Assembly (NCBI GenBank): GCA_021324365.1
Contig: JAJPJE010000011.1
Location: forward strand, 1 to 60,472
Origin: Terriglobia bacterium
GTDB taxonomy: Bacteria > Acidobacteriota > Terriglobia > Terriglobales > Acidobacteriaceae
DNA: 60,472 nt
Reading direction: 5' to 3'
Positions within the stretch are counted from its first letter, which is position 1, and every line of letters starts with the position of its first letter. A model generated the notes under the pieces. It worked only from the letters and a program-made list of their open reading frames with translations, had not been told where the DNA came from and did not search any database. Positions 1 through 8,998 of the stretch are shown here, in pieces. A program made the translations under genes and the position numbers.

Positions 1-1612
1 AAACGCTTTCCAGGATCGAGTACGGCCACTCATTCTCGACCACGGGGGCCGAGGGCCCGCCATAGATGTATAAGATCACCGGATATTTCTCTCGCGGATC
101 GAAATTCGCTGGTTTCAGGATCGACGCAGGCATGGGGAATCCGTCCGAGGCAGGAATAGTTGTCAGTTCGGGATAAACCAGTCCCGCTGGAAGCAGTCGC
201 GTCTTGGGCGCCGCAAATGTCGCGACTCGCTTGCCGCTCGATGCGTGCAACGTGACCCCGGGCGGAGTACGAATGTCGGAAAAGGTATCGAAATAGAAAC
301 GCGTGTCAGGCGACATCTCAATTCCATGCGTTCCCGACTTCTGAGAAATGCGCTGCAGATCGCTGCCGTCGATCTTCACTCGATAGAGTTGGCGCTCCAC
401 GGACGAATCCTTCATCGCGGTGAAATAAATCCAGCCGTTCTGCTCGTCGATGCCGGTAACCGCCTGTCTGACCCAGAAGGCCACTCCTCCGGAAGACGCA
501 ATCGCCCAATCTCCATTGGTAATTCTGTTTACCAGCGTTCCATCCATCGCAAAGCGATACAGATGCATGTAGCCGTCGCGCTCCGAGGCCCAGAGGAAAT
601 GCTGCCCGTCAGCGAGGAAGTACAGGTCGTCGGTCACATTTACCCATCCAGGGTCGGTCTCGGTGAGGACAGGTTTAGCCTGGCCGTTTTCTTTGTCCGC
701 AAAGTAAAGCCTTAGTTCTGTCTGCATGCGGTTCATGGTCTCGACGGCTACGCGCCGCGAATCCGGCAGCCACTTCACCCGCAACAGCCATTCGAACGGC
801 TGCGGAATGGAAATCCATTCCGTGCGTGCCTCGTTGATCCCCACCACTCCCACTTTAACCACCGGATCCTTCTCGCCCGCCTTCGGATATACCTGGTGAA
901 GAATCCTGGGATTCTGCGGTTCGAAATCCACGAACGTGCTCACTGGTACTCCAGTGGTGTCGGTTTGAAGGTATGCGATTGATTTGGAATCCGGAGACCA
1001 CCAGTAGCCCAGGTCTTTGCGCCCGAATACCTCCTCCCAGTACACCCATGTGAGAGTTCCATTTAGCAGATTCTCCGAACCGTCATGGGTCAACCGCGTT
1101 TCTTTGTCAGTCGCAAGGTCATAAACATAAAGATCATTGCTACGCACGAATGACACTAACCTGCCATTCGGCGAGAATTGCGCATCCTTCTCCTCTTCGG
1201 GAGTGTTCGTAATGCGAGTGAAGCTCGATTTCGCGAAATCGAGGACGTACACATCCCCTCCCAACTCGTACAATGCCTGCTTGCCTGCGCGGTCGAAAGA
1301 GTCCGGCCAGTCCAGCGCCGCCGCAACACCGATGTTCGGATTCAGCGCGCTCAGCGAAGCGATAGCCGCGGCCATGTTCAGGATCGGGTGCCGCTCCCCC
1401 GTACGCGGATTCACGGATTCGAAGGTGCGCTCATTTTCAGCCTTATTGGTGTCGTACAAGATCGCCGTTCCATCATTTAGCCAAATGAAGTCGGGAACGC
1501 GTGAGATTTCCGGGCCGTGATTGATTGCCCATTCGATGGTCAAGTCGGGACGCTGGGCCAGCAACAGAACGGGAAATACGAAAATGGCAAAAATGCAGAG
1601 ACACTTACGCAT
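1..1612 (-). CDS. S9B dipeptidyl-peptidase IV-like serine peptidase, 3' end outside window
   Basis: About 537 codons are visible; the C-terminus lies off the left edge. The ATG at 1612 follows a good AGGAG ribosome site and begins a signal peptide (MRKCLCIFAIFVFPVLLLAQ). The rest reads as the DPP-IV N-terminal beta-propeller, with repeated 'SPDSKSIAYL' and 'LPDSRRVAVE' blades. The loop TWVYWEEVFGR near residue 185 corresponds to the double-Glu substrate-anchoring loop of DPP-IV. The segment VILYIYGGP near residue 510 starts the alpha/beta-hydrolase domain. The catalytic Ser, Asp and His would lie beyond the window, so activity cannot be judged. By family it should cleave X-Pro or X-Ala dipeptides from peptides in the periplasm. 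It faces no close partner gene; DUF4142 lies upstream on the same strand beyond a terminator. Confidence 0.9.
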   Translation of the reverse strand, partial: MRKCLCIFAIFVFPVLLLAQRPDLTIEWAINHGPEISRVPDFIWLNDGTAILYDTNKAENERTFESVNPRTGERHPILNMAAAIASLSALNPNIGVAAALDWPDSFDRAGKQALYELGGDVYVLDFAKSSFTRITNTPEEEKDAQFSPNGRLVSFVRSNDLYVYDLATDKETRLTHDGSENLLNGTLTWVYWEEVFGRKDLGYWWSPDSKSIAYLQTDTTGVPVSTFVDFEPQNPRILHQVYPKAGEKDPVVKVGVVGINEARTEWISIPQPFEWLLRVKWLPDSRRVAVETMNRMQTELRLYFADKENGQAKPVLTETDPGWVNVTDDLYFLADGQHFLWASERDGYMHLYRFAMDGTLVNRITNGDWAIASSGGVAFWVRQAVTGIDEQNGWIYFTAMKDSSVERQLYRVKIDGSDLQRISQKSGTHGIEMSPDTRFYFDTFSDIRTPPGVTLHASSGKRVATFAAPKTRLLPAGLVYPELTTIPASDGFPMPASILKPANFDPREKYPVILYIYGGPSAPVVENEWPYSILESV

Positions 1613-1676
1613 CCGGATCTCCTGGAGAAACCAACTAGATTATGCAAGCAGATGAGATGAAAGGAAATTGCAGACG

Positions 1677-1710
1677 AAACAAAATGGCCCCATGCTTCAC
1701 GCACGGGGCC
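1677..1710 (-). terminator. Rho-independent terminator after the DUF4142 gene
   Basis: On the minus strand GGCCCC and GGGGCC arms (1705-1710 and 1686-1691) form a GC-rich hairpin, and the transcript continues into ATTTTGTTT. It lies 30 bases past the DUF4142 stop codon and before the S9 peptidase start, so the two genes are probably separate units. Confidence 0.6.
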
Positions 1711-1740
1711 GATCTCAACATCCAGAACGTGGGATGATCG

Positions 1741-2289
1741 TCACTTCTTAGCCGACATTTCATGTGCGACCTGCGGCTGAGTTTTCTTCGCCAACTCGGC
1801 TGCATTTCGAACTGGAGTCTCTTCTTGTTGCGCGAAGGCTTTCACCTTCTCATTCCTGGTGCTGTTGATTTCGTGCTGAACCATCGCTACGTCTTCCTGT
1901 TGCCGGGTAGCCTCGTAGTTGATGTACGCATGATCAAAGTTGTGACCTGACAATTTCGACAGGCGGTCGTACTCTGCCTTCTGCTGCGGTGTTACGTTGG
2001 CATCAATAGGATGTTTGGCATCCTGGGCAATGGTCTTCGCCTGCTCTTCCATGCTCGGGTCGGCCGACAGTATGCTCTTCGCGTACTGCTGAACCTGCGG
2101 ATCGTTAGACTTCTTCACGGCCATCTTCGCGATGTCGATCTCCGATTGATCTTCCTTGCCGAGTTTCTGCAGGAATTCGTGATCGGTGGTTGATAGATGC
2201 TCATTCGTCTTGGTGCTGGCTGCCGTCTGCCCAAAGACCGCCAGAGGAAAACTAAGCGCCAGGGTCAGGATGAGTGGCTGCACTTTCAT
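1741..2289 (-). CDS. DUF4142 exported protein
   Basis: 182 residues. The chosen ATG at 2289 has a near-perfect AAGGAGGA ribosome site; longer upstream reading has none. Residues 1-21 (MKVQPLILTLALSFPLAVFGQ) are a Sec signal peptide. The mature part is helical and matches the DUF4142 pattern: 'FLQKLGKEDQSEIDIAKMA', then 'VQQYAKSILSADPSMEEQAK', then 'LSGHNFDHAYINYEATRQQED', then a final helix with 'VKAFAQQEETPVRNAAELAK'. The family is a ferritin-like four-helix fold of unknown biochemical role, common in the periplasm of soil bacteria and often stress-induced. The Lys/Gln-rich C-terminus is typical. It is probably a single-gene unit, given the terminator just downstream. Confidence 0.9.
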   Translation of the reverse strand: MKVQPLILTLALSFPLAVFGQTAASTKTNEHLSTTDHEFLQKLGKEDQSEIDIAKMAVKKSNDPQVQQYAKSILSADPSMEEQAKTIAQDAKHPIDANVTPQQKAEYDRLSKLSGHNFDHAYINYEATRQQEDVAMVQHEINSTRNEKVKAFAQQEETPVRNAAELAKKTQPQVAHEMSAKK

Positions 2290-2465
2290 GAATCCTCCTT
2301 CGTATGCCCGGACAGAAACTCTGCGGCACAAGGTCTCACGAAGTCCGGGTTAATTAGTTGGATGGCGCCACGCGTAATAATGTGGTCCCCGCTTCCCTCG
2401 AATCAAGGCAACCCTGAGCCAGAATGTGTTGAACCGCCAGCTCTTGAGGGCAGGCAAGCGAATCG

Positions 2466-2906
2466 CTATTTCGAAATCTTCACGCGCACCTGTTCCGGTA
2501 TGCGATTTCGGATTTCCTCGGGAAGTCGATCATGTACGCGGCGCGCCCCCATCTTTGCTACATCGACCATCACCACGGGAGCGGGCGTCGCTACCGCCAC
2601 GATCAGCCAGATAAGTGCTGATAACGAAAACCCTACGAGCGAGATGAGTTCGAAGATGAACGTATGCCGAGGCTCGAAATGCCGGATGACGGCAAATGCA
2701 AGTAAAAACAAGAACGCAGAAAACGTGGCAAGCACGATCAGCCCGATATCAATCGTGCGATGCAGGCGCTGGCGGTTACGGCAGTGCTCGCATTCGGCGA
2801 AGTGCGCTTCGTAATCGGCGCTCATTTCCGGCGCCAGGTGGGAGATATCGTATCGCCAGCTCGCGAGAATGTCCCCGACTACCTTGTCCACGCACTGTGT
2901 TTTCAT
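2466..2906 (-). CDS. Small two-helix membrane protein with a zinc-finger-like N-terminus
   Basis: 146 residues, start six bases after the stop of the metallo-hydrolase gene, so probably co-transcribed. The N-terminal 45 residues contain 'HFAECEHC', resembling the HxxxCxxC core of anti-sigma-type zinc fingers (zf-HC2), with another Cys at position 5. Two hydrophobic segments follow at about residues 54-70 and 86-108. The C-terminal 35 residues are basic and amphipathic. Anti-sigma-factor-like zinc fingers usually partner an ECF sigma factor, but none is encoded nearby, so I do not assign that role. It could equally be a small membrane adaptor whose Cys pair binds a metal. Confidence 0.6.
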   Translation of the reverse strand: MKTQCVDKVVGDILASWRYDISHLAPEMSADYEAHFAECEHCRNRQRLHRTIDIGLIVLATFSAFLFLLAFAVIRHFEPRHTFIFELISLVGFSLSALIWLIVAVATPAPVVMVDVAKMGARRVHDRLPEEIRNRIPEQVRVKISK

Positions 2907-2912
2907 TCGGAC

Positions 2913-3728
2913 CTAAAACCTGATTGGCTCAAGAGGCTCCGCTTGCCGCGCCAGGAGCAACCGATTACTGAGCAGGCTGCGATGACCTGCCAGGGCACGC
3001 TCGGCTGCTGTGCGCGCAACTTCGGGATGATTGTTCTGCTCCGACAAGTGCGCCAGCACAATGTAAGTTGCACTTCCATCATAGTCGGTCGTCAGGAATT
3101 CTGCGAGAGCGTCATTAGAGAGGTGGCCGAGGCGGCTCAGGACACGTTGCTTCACCGACCACGGATACGGCCCAACGCGAAGCATCTCCAGATCGTGATT
3201 CGACTCGATCATCAGAAAATCGCAGCCGCGAATATGCTGCATGATGCTCGCCGGCATATATCCCAGATCGGTAACTACCGCGAGTTTCACGCCCTCCACG
3301 CGGAACACAAACGCAACGGGATCAGCAGCATCGTGCGGAATCGTGAATGGCAGCACGCTGATGTCGCCAATCCCGAAGCTCCTTCCGGCCTGGAAGTGCT
3401 CACACCGGTCCAGCACGCTCTGATCCTGTCGTCGATCGCGTTCAGTACGCCGCCATTCCTGATGCGTACCGCCCGTCATGTATACGGGGATCTTCAGCTT
3501 GCGCGAAAGTTGATAAACCCCAGAAACATGGTCGCAGTGCTCATGAGACACGATGATGGCGGAAAGCTCCGCTGGGTTTTCACCTGCCGCATGCATTCGG
3601 CGCAGCGTCTCACGGCCCGAAAGGCCGGCATCCACCAGGATCTTGGTTCGTGCGCTGGAAACAACCGAGCAGTTTCCTCGGCTTCCGCTCGCCAGCACAG
3701 TGATGGATGCTGCCATGTTGCGCAGCAT
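2913..3728 (-). CDS. MBL-fold metallo-hydrolase, YycJ/WalJ type
   Basis: 271 residues. It opens with SITVLASGSRGNCSVV, the signature start of the YycJ/WalJ family. The metal-binding motif is SHEHCDH (HxHxDH) near residue 62, followed by later ligands in 'FTIPHDAADPVAFVF' and 'ESNHD'. Homologues are single-domain beta-lactamase-fold enzymes; in Bacillus the gene sits in the WalRK operon and is thought to be an exonuclease or phosphodiesterase. No walK or walR is present here, so only the enzyme class is assigned. ATG at 3728 is used; an internal ATG at 3716 is also possible because the family normally starts just before SITVLASGS. Confidence 0.88.
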   Translation of the reverse strand: MLRNMAASITVLASGSRGNCSVVSSARTKILVDAGLSGRETLRRMHAAGENPAELSAIIVSHEHCDHVSGVYQLSRKLKIPVYMTGGTHQEWRRTERDRRQDQSVLDRCEHFQAGRSFGIGDISVLPFTIPHDAADPVAFVFRVEGVKLAVVTDLGYMPASIMQHIRGCDFLMIESNHDLEMLRVGPYPWSVKQRVLSRLGHLSNDALAEFLTTDYDGSATYIVLAHLSEQNNHPEVARTAAERALAGHRSLLSNRLLLARQAEPLEPIRF

Positions 3729-3799
3729 ACGGGAACTTGCCTTGTGGAAGGGAGTGACTTAGTTGTAACCGGGGGATATTGCCTAGAGCGAGTTCGTGC

Positions 3800-4468
3800 T
3801 TAAGCGGTTCGGTCCAGAGGGAGGCTCAGCTCTTCTGAAGCGTTCAGCATTTGCTTCAACAGCGCTTCTACTCGGCTCAACAGAACGTCGGCAAGCTCAA
3901 TCGACTGCTGCGCCTGCTGGGGCGACGAGCTGTGCTTCAGCAGGTAAACAGTATTCCGGAGCCCCTGCAACGGATTGCTGATCTCATGCGCGATCTCGTT
4001 GTGCACGCGATTAACCGCTTCGGACTTTTCGGCATCTACCAGTTTTCGTTCCGCCAAGCGTTCCTTGGTGAGATCGCGACTGAAGCAGATTACATAATCG
4101 AAACTTCCGTCAGACTTTCTTTCGGGAGCCATGCGGCACTGGAACAGCCTAAGTCCATGCGGCCCGGAAAACGATACGTCGAAGGTCGCTTCTTCTCCGG
4201 TTCGAAACACTTCCTTAAGATTTTGATTGATCAGCTGCGAGATCTCGTTGGTGTGCCCAAGTTGTTCCATGGTTCGGCCATAAAAATCCTCAACCGGACG
4301 ATTGTTTTCCCGCGCCGTTGCAGCATTCACGTATTGATGGCGCAATTGCCGGTCGAACCGCGCGACGGCATCCGGCGAGTTGTCGAGGATCGAGCGCAGT
4401 GACGTCTTGCTGATGGCATCATCGCAGGGAGGGTGCAGTACAGACTTCGAACGACCGCTAGCTGACAT
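3800..4468 (-). CDS. PAS domain protein with a histidine-kinase dimerisation helix but no ATPase domain
   Basis: 222 residues from ATG 4468 (a TTG at 4522 would add 18 residues). Residues 25-130 form a PAS fold ('ILDNSPDAVARFDRQLRHQYVN', then 'MAPERKSDGSFDYVICFSRDLT'). A coiled linker leads to a HisKA-like H-box, 'NEIAHEISNPLQGLRNTVYLL', with the phospho-acceptor-type His. The protein then ends about 45 residues later with a second helix and never reaches the N, G1 or G2 boxes of a HATPase_c domain. The downstream DNA encodes the metallo-hydrolase, so no separate ATPase domain follows. It may be a phosphotransfer or dimerising adaptor for another kinase, or a decayed kinase. The family assignment is firm; the role is inference. 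Confidence 0.8.
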   Translation of the reverse strand: MSASGRSKSVLHPPCDDAISKTSLRSILDNSPDAVARFDRQLRHQYVNAATARENNRPVEDFYGRTMEQLGHTNEISQLINQNLKEVFRTGEEATFDVSFSGPHGLRLFQCRMAPERKSDGSFDYVICFSRDLTKERLAERKLVDAEKSEAVNRVHNEIAHEISNPLQGLRNTVYLLKHSSSPQQAQQSIELADVLLSRVEALLKQMLNASEELSLPLDRTA

Positions 4469-4588
4469 GAGAAGTTGGGCTCTGAAGTGAATGGTGATAC
4501 TGATTGTATCCTGCGGAACCAACGTAGAAGCACACAGAAATAGGAATTTTGCGGGATTAAGCAGAACGCTTTGGCACCGATTAACGAA

Positions 4589-4993
4589 TCAGGGCTGCTT
4601 TTCAAGAAAAAGGGTGTTCACCGCGCGACGAATCACGCTACCACCAAAGCAGGCTGCCAACGCTGGCGCCAATCCGACGAAAGAGCCGTAAATCGCTGCG
4701 CGCGTCGGATGCTCCCGTGTCAGATAGGCGAGCAGCTCCGCTGCCGGAAGGCACAGTGCCGTCAGTAATCCCCAGCGCCATGGCCGCCGAGGACGCATGT
4801 ACGCCAAAAACATGCTGAACGCGACGAGCAGAACCGCAGAGAGCGTCGGGTCTTTCACACGGACTTGCAAATAGCCCGTGATCGCCCCGAGCATCGATCC
4901 GACAATCCAGTACGGCCAGTCACGCGGTTGTAGCGCGGGGGTCCCCGCCGGCTGTTGCGTGGAACTCTGGCCTGCACCCTTTGCGGTCTGCAT
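4589..4993 (-). CDS. Hypothetical inner-membrane protein
   Basis: 134 residues from ATG 4993, starting eight bases after the hydroxybutyryl-CoA dehydrogenase stop, so probably the second gene of that operon. A polar N-terminus rich in Gln, Thr and Pro (residues 1-22) precedes four likely membrane segments: WIVGSMLGAITGYLQ, LSAVLLVAFSMFLAYM, WGLLTALCLPAAELLAYL and IYGSFVGLAPALAACFGG. I do not recognise a family. The codons for the N-terminal Gln/Pro stretch coincide with a copy of a repeat that is otherwise intergenic (4930-4972), which suggests the N-terminus was extended by repeat insertion. Confidence 0.65.
   Translation of the reverse strand: MQTAKGAGQSSTQQPAGTPALQPRDWPYWIVGSMLGAITGYLQVRVKDPTLSAVLLVAFSMFLAYMRPRRPWRWGLLTALCLPAAELLAYLTREHPTRAAIYGSFVGLAPALAACFGGSVIRRAVNTLFLEKQP
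4930..4972. repeat. Dispersed repeat family B, copy inside a gene
   Basis: Starts GTAGCGCGGGGGTCCCCGCC and continues GGCTGTTGCGTGG. Close relatives are at 12166-12213, 20889-20924 and 56508-56558, all intergenic. This copy lies within the N-terminal codons of the membrane-protein gene. Confidence 0.6.
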
Positions 4994-5001
4994 TTCGTTC
5001 T

Positions 5002-5850
5002 TCAATACTTGTAGAATCCTTGTCCGCTCTTGCGGCCCATCCAACCGGCATCCACCATCTTCACCAGCAACGGGCAGGGTCGGTATTTCGGATCGCCCAG
5101 CCCGCTCTCGAGCACGCGCATAATGTCGAGACAAACATCAAGTCCGATGAAGTCAGCGAGCGTGAGTGGACCCATGGGATGCGCCATTCCCAGCTTAAAC
5201 ACTTCATCTACCGCTTCGGGTGTAGCCACGCCTTCCATCACCGCATACATCGCTTCGTTCAGCAGCGGCATCAGCACCCGATTGGATACGAACCCCGGAT
5301 AATCGTTGACCTCTACTGGAGTTTTTTCCAATCTCACTGCCAGCTCGCGCACTCTTTCAAACGCCTCCTGCGAGGTAGCCAGGCCGCGGATGACTTCCAC
5401 CAGCTTCATCACCGGCACGGGATTAAAGAAGTGCATACCGATGACTTGCTGTGGCCGTTTCGTCAGAGCTGCCAGCTTGGTGATGGAAATGGAAGAAGTA
5501 TTGGTGGCAAGGATGATCTCGGGAGGGCAGATACGGTCTAGATCACGAAATAATTGCGCTTTGATCTCGAACTTCTCCGTCGCAGCTTCTATTACAAAAT
5601 CAACGGAACCGAGCGACTCACGATCTGTCGTGGTGCGAATGCGGGCGAGTGCCGCATCCTTGTCGGCAGCGTTGATCTTGCCCTTGCTCGCCTCGCGCTC
5701 CAGGTTCTTGCGGACGGTCTCGAGTGCGCGCTGCAGGAAGCGGTCTTCCACATCGCACAGAGTCACCGAGTATCCCGACTTCGCGAATACATGGGCGATG
5801 CCATTGCCCATCGTTCCGGCGCCCACCACCGCGACCGTTCTGATCTCCAT
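5002..5850 (-). CDS. hbd: 3-hydroxybutyryl-CoA dehydrogenase
   Basis: 282 residues, the standard length for this family, from ATG 5850. The N-terminus [20 protein letters not shown] is the NAD-binding Rossmann motif (GxGxxG). '[19 protein letters not shown]' carries the catalytic His, and '[19 protein letters not shown]' and '[18 protein letters not shown]' form the C-terminal dimerisation domain, ending with the typical '[11 protein letters not shown]'. It oxidises (S)-3-hydroxybutyryl-CoA to acetoacetyl-CoA with NAD(P) in fatty-acid or butanoate metabolism. No thiolase or crotonase is adjacent, so the pathway context (beta-oxidation or polyester turnover) is open. A membrane protein gene follows eight bases downstream. 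Confidence 0.95.
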   Translation of the reverse strand: MEIRTVAVVGAGTMGNGIAHVFAKSGYSVTLCDVEDRFLQRALETVRKNLEREASKGKINAADKDAALARIRTTTDRESLGSVDFVIEAATEKFEIKAQLFRDLDRICPPEIILATNTSSISITKLAALTKRPQQVIGMHFFNPVPVMKLVEVIRGLATSQEAFERVRELAVRLEKTPVEVNDYPGFVSNRVLMPLLNEAMYAVMEGVATPEAVDEVFKLGMAHPMGPLTLADFIGLDVCLDIMRVLESGLGDPKYRPCPLLVKMVDAGWMGRKSGQGFYKY

Positions 5851-5927
5851 AGCGCGATTACCCTCGGACAAACGAATTAGGGTATCACGCACGCCACGGA
5901 GCGTCTGCGTCAGTCACTTCGAGCGAA

Positions 5928-5960
5928 GAGCCGAACGATCCTCTGTTGGATCTACGGCTC
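5928..5960. other. Long interrupted hairpin between hbd and the TonB receptor gene
   Basis: Two nested arm pairs: GAGCCG (5928-5933) with CGGCTC (5955-5960), and GATCC (5937-5941) with GGATC (5948-5952). It lies in the 142-base gap downstream of the receptor gene on the minus strand. No T-run follows, so it could be a 3'-end stabilising hairpin or a terminator. Confidence 0.45.
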
Positions 5961-5992
5961 CGGGTCGAGAATCCCTGCATTGACAACGGAAT

Positions 5993-8794
5993 TTATCTCG
6001 CCGGCGTATAGGTCCACTGCAAGCCGAACGAGAAGGTACGATTGTAGTACTCACGCTGGATTGGATAGCGTTCGCTCCCGTTATAAAAGCCGAACACCTC
6101 ATTGGTCAGGTTCAGCATTGACACTAGCGCTTTCAGCCCATGTCCGTTCGGGATAAGATAGCTCGCCTGGGCATCTACCTGTGTATGCGGATAGAGGTAG
6201 GTGTCGCCGAGTGGGCCATTGATTCCGCCCGTGGCGCCGTCCTGATAACCGTACGACCAGATATACGCATCGTTATGCGTCAATCCCATGCGTGCGGAAA
6301 TGCCCCATTTGTCGTAAGTAAAATCGAGGTTGTAGTTGTTCGGCGCCTGGCGAATCAGTGCTGGGCTATCCGTGCGCCCGAACCCACTTGGGAAACTTGC
6401 CTGCGAGGTTGTGTAGCTGTAGTTCGCGCGAACGCCCATGCCGTTGAGCACGCCGGGCAGGAAGCGGAGAGGTTGCGCCCAACTTAGTTCCACCCCCGCG
6501 ACATGCGCGCTGGGACCGTTCACTGGCTGTGTCTGCTGAGAACCCGCATAGGGGGCGATCGCGCGCGTGGTGGTTACGACGTAAATCGGATCCGTCAGGT
6601 ACTTGTAAAAGAAACCACCCTGCAGGATTCCCACCGGCTTGAGATACCGCTCAACCAGCAGATCGAAATTTTGCGAGTGAGTCGGCGTCAAGTTTGGATT
6701 CCCCGCTGACACCGGCGGTACTGAGGTAGGGTCGTACGTAACGTAGGGAGCGAGATCGCCAAAGTTCGGACGCGCAATTCCCATGCCCCACGCTGCACGT
6801 AAAATCGTGTCGTCGTTCAACCGGTACGCCAGGTTAGTGCTCGGGAAGAAGTTCGTGTAGGAGTTATTCGCCGGAAACGGGCCCGATGATGCAAAGTTGC
6901 CGCTGTTGTCGAGGTTTACGATATTTCCGAGCAGGGAATCCTGCGTCGACTCGACGCGCAGCCCCATCTGCCAGCGGAACTTGCCCAGCGTCACTGTATT
7001 CATCGCATACCCGGCGTAGATGCGTTCGCTGATGTCGAAATCATTCGAGAGATTCGCTGCAAGATTTGGACCACCAGAGAATTGCCCTGGGTTGGCGTTG
7101 TAATATGCCAGAATGGAGTTGTAATTCGTAACCGGTCCATAATTGAAGTTGTTGAAGTAGTAATTTGTATTCCTAAACGAGGTAAGGAACGAGTTCATCA
7201 GAATGTTGCCTGTATTCGGAGAAAACGACGACTCGTCGTAGTTCTGCGTCTTGCGCGCGTCTGCAATCTTCAGCCCCATCTCGAATGCGCTGAAGTGCGA
7301 TCCCAGCGAATACTGCTTCGCCATCGAGGCCGCTCCCACCACATCGCGTTCGAATGTGCTGTCGTTCTGGAAATTCAAATTGCTTAGGGCATACGTCGTC
7401 GGGTCGTTAATATTCACGCCGTTCAGCACCGGAAACTTCGGCACAAACGGGTCGGTCACATCCGCTCCAAAAGCAATTCCTGTTGGACCGTTGAAGCTGG
7501 CCCGCGGATAACCGCCACTCGATTTCGCCTGCGACAGGCCAAGCTCATAGTTCAGCAAATAGGTTCTCAAAACTTGGTGCGCTCCGGCACTGAGGCTGAA
7601 TATCTGCTGCTCGGGTTGACGGTAGATGTCGGTGAAGCTCATGCTTCCTGTGTTGTCAGTTGTTGTCGGCGAGAGAAAATTTCCAGCCGTCGGCGTGTAT
7701 ATCCAATCCTGGCCATAATCGTTAAAGCGCGAAAAGAGCCCGCGCAGATATGCCGATGACATGTCGCCCAACTTGTAGTCGATCCCGCCGCCGAATCCAT
7801 AGCGTGTGCGGTTATACAAATACTGGCGAATATCTTCGGTATTTGGTCCAAGATACGTCCCTCCGCCTACGATCGGATTCGCCGCCTGCCCTGGCTCCAG
7901 GTCTTCAATCGCGCGCTGATTCCAATCGTAGCTGCCGCCCAACATCACCCCGAACTTCTTCTGCTTGCCGAAACGCTCGCCCACAGTACCCGCGAACTGA
8001 TCGTTCCAGCGGCCGTTCGAAATAGGTGTGTATCCACCGAGCATGACAATATTGATGTAGGGAAAATCCGGGGCCGTCTTCATCACCAGGTTCACCGATC
8101 CGCCAATCGCGCCGGCGTCCTGGTTGGCGGCGAGCGTCTTGCTGAGTTCGACGGAATCCACCAGGTCGGCCGGGATCACGTCGAGCTTCACATTGCGCAC
8201 ATTTTCCGGCGAAGGCAGATGAATTCCGTCTACCGTCACGTTACTCAACCGTGGCTCTGTGCCGCGAATTTGAATGTATTTGCCTTCACCCTCATCGCGC
8301 TCCAGTGAAACGCTTGGCAGTCGCCCAATCGCATCTGCGACGTTGGTGTTCGGCAGGCTGGTAATCACCTCCGACGGAAGCACCTGCAAAATGTTGTCGG
8401 CCGTGCGCTCGCGATTCAGAGCCTCTACTTCTCCGAACTGCCGTCCGGCGGTGACGGTAACCTGCTCGTTATGCTTCGCCACCTCCAGGACCGCATCTAC
8501 GTTCGCAATTTGCCCTCCCGCAACCGTTATCTCTTTGGAAAGCGAATCGAATCCGAGATAATAAACCTTGATTGTGTAGTTGCCTGGGGCCAGGCCTGAA
8601 ATCGTGAACTGCCCTTTCGCATCCGATACGACAACCTGATCGCCGGGCACAATTTGGACACGTGCGCCCTGCAGCATAGCCTGGCTTGCATCCATAACGC
8701 GGCCAGTAACAATCCCTCTGCGCTCCTGCGCGGAAGCGACGCCGACCAAGAGCACTAGAAGGAAAGCGAAGAAACGGTTCTGATTACGCAGCAT
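5993..8794 (-). CDS. TonB-dependent outer-membrane receptor with N-terminal carboxypeptidase-like domain
   Basis: 933 residues; ATG 8794 has a GGGGAG ribosome site. Residues 1-22 are a signal peptide. Residues 27-110 are a carboxypeptidase-D regulatory-like beta-sandwich ('GIVTGRVMDASQAMLQGARV', then 'GQFTISGLAPGNYTIKVYYLGF'). The plug follows, with 'LPNTNVADAIGRLPSVSLERD' and 'IQIRGTEPRLSNVTVDGI', and then a 22-strand-type barrel ending in the aromatic-rich 'TFSFGLQWTY'. It resembles the TIGR01782 subfamily, which often serves uptake of carbohydrates or other complex substrates. The substrate cannot be read from sequence. No SusD partner is present, as usual in Acidobacteriota. The gene stands alone on the minus strand. 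Confidence 0.95.
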   Translation of the reverse strand: MLRNQNRFFAFLLVLLVGVASAQERRGIVTGRVMDASQAMLQGARVQIVPGDQVVVSDAKGQFTISGLAPGNYTIKVYYLGFDSLSKEITVAGGQIANVDAVLEVAKHNEQVTVTAGRQFGEVEALNRERTADNILQVLPSEVITSLPNTNVADAIGRLPSVSLERDEGEGKYIQIRGTEPRLSNVTVDGIHLPSPENVRNVKLDVIPADLVDSVELSKTLAANQDAGAIGGSVNLVMKTAPDFPYINIVMLGGYTPISNGRWNDQFAGTVGERFGKQKKFGVMLGGSYDWNQRAIEDLEPGQAANPIVGGGTYLGPNTEDIRQYLYNRTRYGFGGGIDYKLGDMSSAYLRGLFSRFNDYGQDWIYTPTAGNFLSPTTTDNTGSMSFTDIYRQPEQQIFSLSAGAHQVLRTYLLNYELGLSQAKSSGGYPRASFNGPTGIAFGADVTDPFVPKFPVLNGVNINDPTTYALSNLNFQNDSTFERDVVGAASMAKQYSLGSHFSAFEMGLKIADARKTQNYDESSFSPNTGNILMNSFLTSFRNTNYYFNNFNYGPVTNYNSILAYYNANPGQFSGGPNLAANLSNDFDISERIYAGYAMNTVTLGKFRWQMGLRVESTQDSLLGNIVNLDNSGNFASSGPFPANNSYTNFFPSTNLAYRLNDDTILRAAWGMGIARPNFGDLAPYVTYDPTSVPPVSAGNPNLTPTHSQNFDLLVERYLKPVGILQGGFFYKYLTDPIYVVTTTRAIAPYAGSQQTQPVNGPSAHVAGVELSWAQPLRFLPGVLNGMGVRANYSYTTSQASFPSGFGRTDSPALIRQAPNNYNLDFTYDKWGISARMGLTHNDAYIWSYGYQDGATGGINGPLGDTYLYPHTQVDAQASYLIPNGHGLKALVSMLNLTNEVFGFYNGSERYPIQREYYNRTFSFGLQWTYTPAR

Positions 8795-8899
8795 ACGACT
8801 CCCCTCTGGTTGTGTTCGGCGAAAACCTCATCGGCGCAGCCATGTTGCGGCTTTGAGGAATTCACCCTGCAGTACAGGAAAGTCAAACAGCTGGATGTG

Positions 8900-8932
8900 A
8901 ACGCAACCTGAAGAAAGTTTTTAAGTTGCGTT
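8900..8932. promoter_or_regulatory. Inverted repeat upstream of the TonB receptor gene
   Basis: AACGCAAC at 8900-8907 and GTTGCGTT at 8925-8932 are perfect 8-base arms separated by 17 bases, about 105 bases upstream of the receptor start. The spacing suits an operator or a leader hairpin; nothing shows which protein would bind. Confidence 0.35.
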
Positions 8933-8998
8933 ACAAACGTGAAGAGACTGTGAAGGGAACCACTGATTCACAATGAAAGGAGACCGGGTACGGAACGC

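Noticed and set aside
2760-3803. 347-codon open frame on the plus strand
   Set aside because: It is antisense to the metallo-hydrolase and membrane-protein genes, whose motifs are clear.
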